Position numbers and translations under genes: made by a program | Notes under the pieces: generated by a model | The model's database searches: none | Told to the model about the DNA's origin: nothing | The model's input: only the letters and a program-made list of their open reading frames with translations | NCBI RefSeq assembly: GCF_022832975.1 | Contig: NZ_CP094846.1 | Coordinates: 1,935,501-1,999,500, forward strand | From: Ornithobacterium rhinotracheale | GTDB taxonomy: Bacteria; Bacteroidota; Bacteroidia; Flavobacteriales; Weeksellaceae | Reading direction: 5' to 3' | Length of the DNA: 64,000 nt | Shown here: piece by piece, positions 63,789 to 64,000 of the stretch | Layout of the letters: each line of letters begins with the position of its first letter | Position numbering within the stretch: position 1 is the stretch's first letter

Positions 63789-64000
63789 CTTGGTAAGGTC
63801 TTTTTCCAGTTTCTAATGAGTATAAATCCGATAATTGCACCACCAATGTGTGCATAATGTGCAATATTGTCGCCTGGATTGCTCTGAATCGCCAGAACAA
63901 GCTCTAGCAATACATAAAGCGGAATAATGTATTTAGCTTTGATAGGAATTGGCGGAAAAATAAGCATTAAAACAGCATTTGGGAATAGCATTCCAAACGC
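63779..64000 (-). CDS. rhomboid-family protease, C-terminal part (cut by the window)
   Basis: The frame continues past base 64000, so only the C-terminal ~74 residues are visible. These show the last two transmembrane segments with HYAHIGGAIIGF, which carries the catalytic His of rhomboids, and an AFGMLFPN loop just after the region where the GxSG motif should be. The start lies outside the window. It would be translated first, ten bases overlapping the rhomboid at 62928-63788. Confidence 0.88.
   Translation of the reverse strand, partial: AFGMLFPNAVLMLIFPPIPIKAKYIIPLYVLLELVLAIQSNPGDNIAHYAHIGGAIIGFILIRNWKKTLPRWN

Overview
The window comes from a low-GC member of the Bacteroidota, almost certainly class Flavobacteriia. 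Three observations support this. One secreted protease ends in a type IX secretion sorting domain. There is a SusC/SusD outer-membrane import pair. Many genes carry the Bacteroidota promoter (TTTG near -33 and TAnnTTTG near -7) instead of a sigma70-type promoter. Gene content (menaquinone-only quinone synthesis, LutABC lactate oxidation, many small lipoproteins) fits a Weeksellaceae-like host-associated flavobacterium. Ornithobacterium is my best guess, from general impression only. Most of the window is ordinary chromosome. I see no prophage, CRISPR array or intact insertion sequence.

Layout. 1-3.2 kb: end of a beta-ketoacyl synthase, a small secreted protein and groES-groEL. 3.4-6.1 kb: large T9SS metalloprotease. 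6.2-10.8 kb: six tightly packed minus-strand genes (miaB, small lipoprotein, sigma54 activator, lptE-like, TPR-like, secG). 10.9-14.5 kb: PAP2 protein, GNAT-like protein, menD. 15.5-22.0 kb: complete isoleucine/valine operon ilvDBNCA, with a previously unmarked Ile-rich leader peptide and attenuator in front. 23-28.7 kb: lipoprotein, DUF937, PadR-PspC pair, acyltransferase, menI-like thioesterase and menF. 28.7-40.5 kb: plsC, pth, cvpA, Na/Pi transporter, LuxE-like enzyme, lipase, mntH, dCMP deaminase, S41 protease, xerD, FKBP-like lipoprotein, S4 protein and aroK. 40.6-40.9 kb: tRNA-Lys, tRNA-Leu, tRNA-Lys.

41.4-45.0 kb: two adjacent lipoprotein genes, each broken by one lesion (a frameshift in a BACON metalloprotease, a nonsense codon in a fibronectin-like repeat protein). 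45.1-51.9 kb: M28 peptidase, SusD and SusC, which look like a peptide-acquisition locus. About 540 bp upstream of susC is a perfect promoter driving a foldable RNA that encodes a 40-residue peptide rich in Met and Cys. 52-55 kb: lipocalin-like lipoprotein, argH, a small membrane protein and an SDR. 55.3-58.9 kb: lutA-lutB-lutC, interrupted by a DUF1304 gene, GC-rich direct repeats and a duplicated lutB tail (a recombination scar). 59-64 kb: radA with a Rieske-like lipoprotein, greA (whose mRNA appears to begin with an intrinsic terminator), a HIT protein, rfbD, tRNA-Cys and two tandem rhomboid proteases, the second cut by the window edge.

The most interesting signals are small and regulatory: the Ile attenuator, the Met/Cys-rich structured leader upstream of the SusCD locus, the greA terminator-leader, and the lutB recombination scar.
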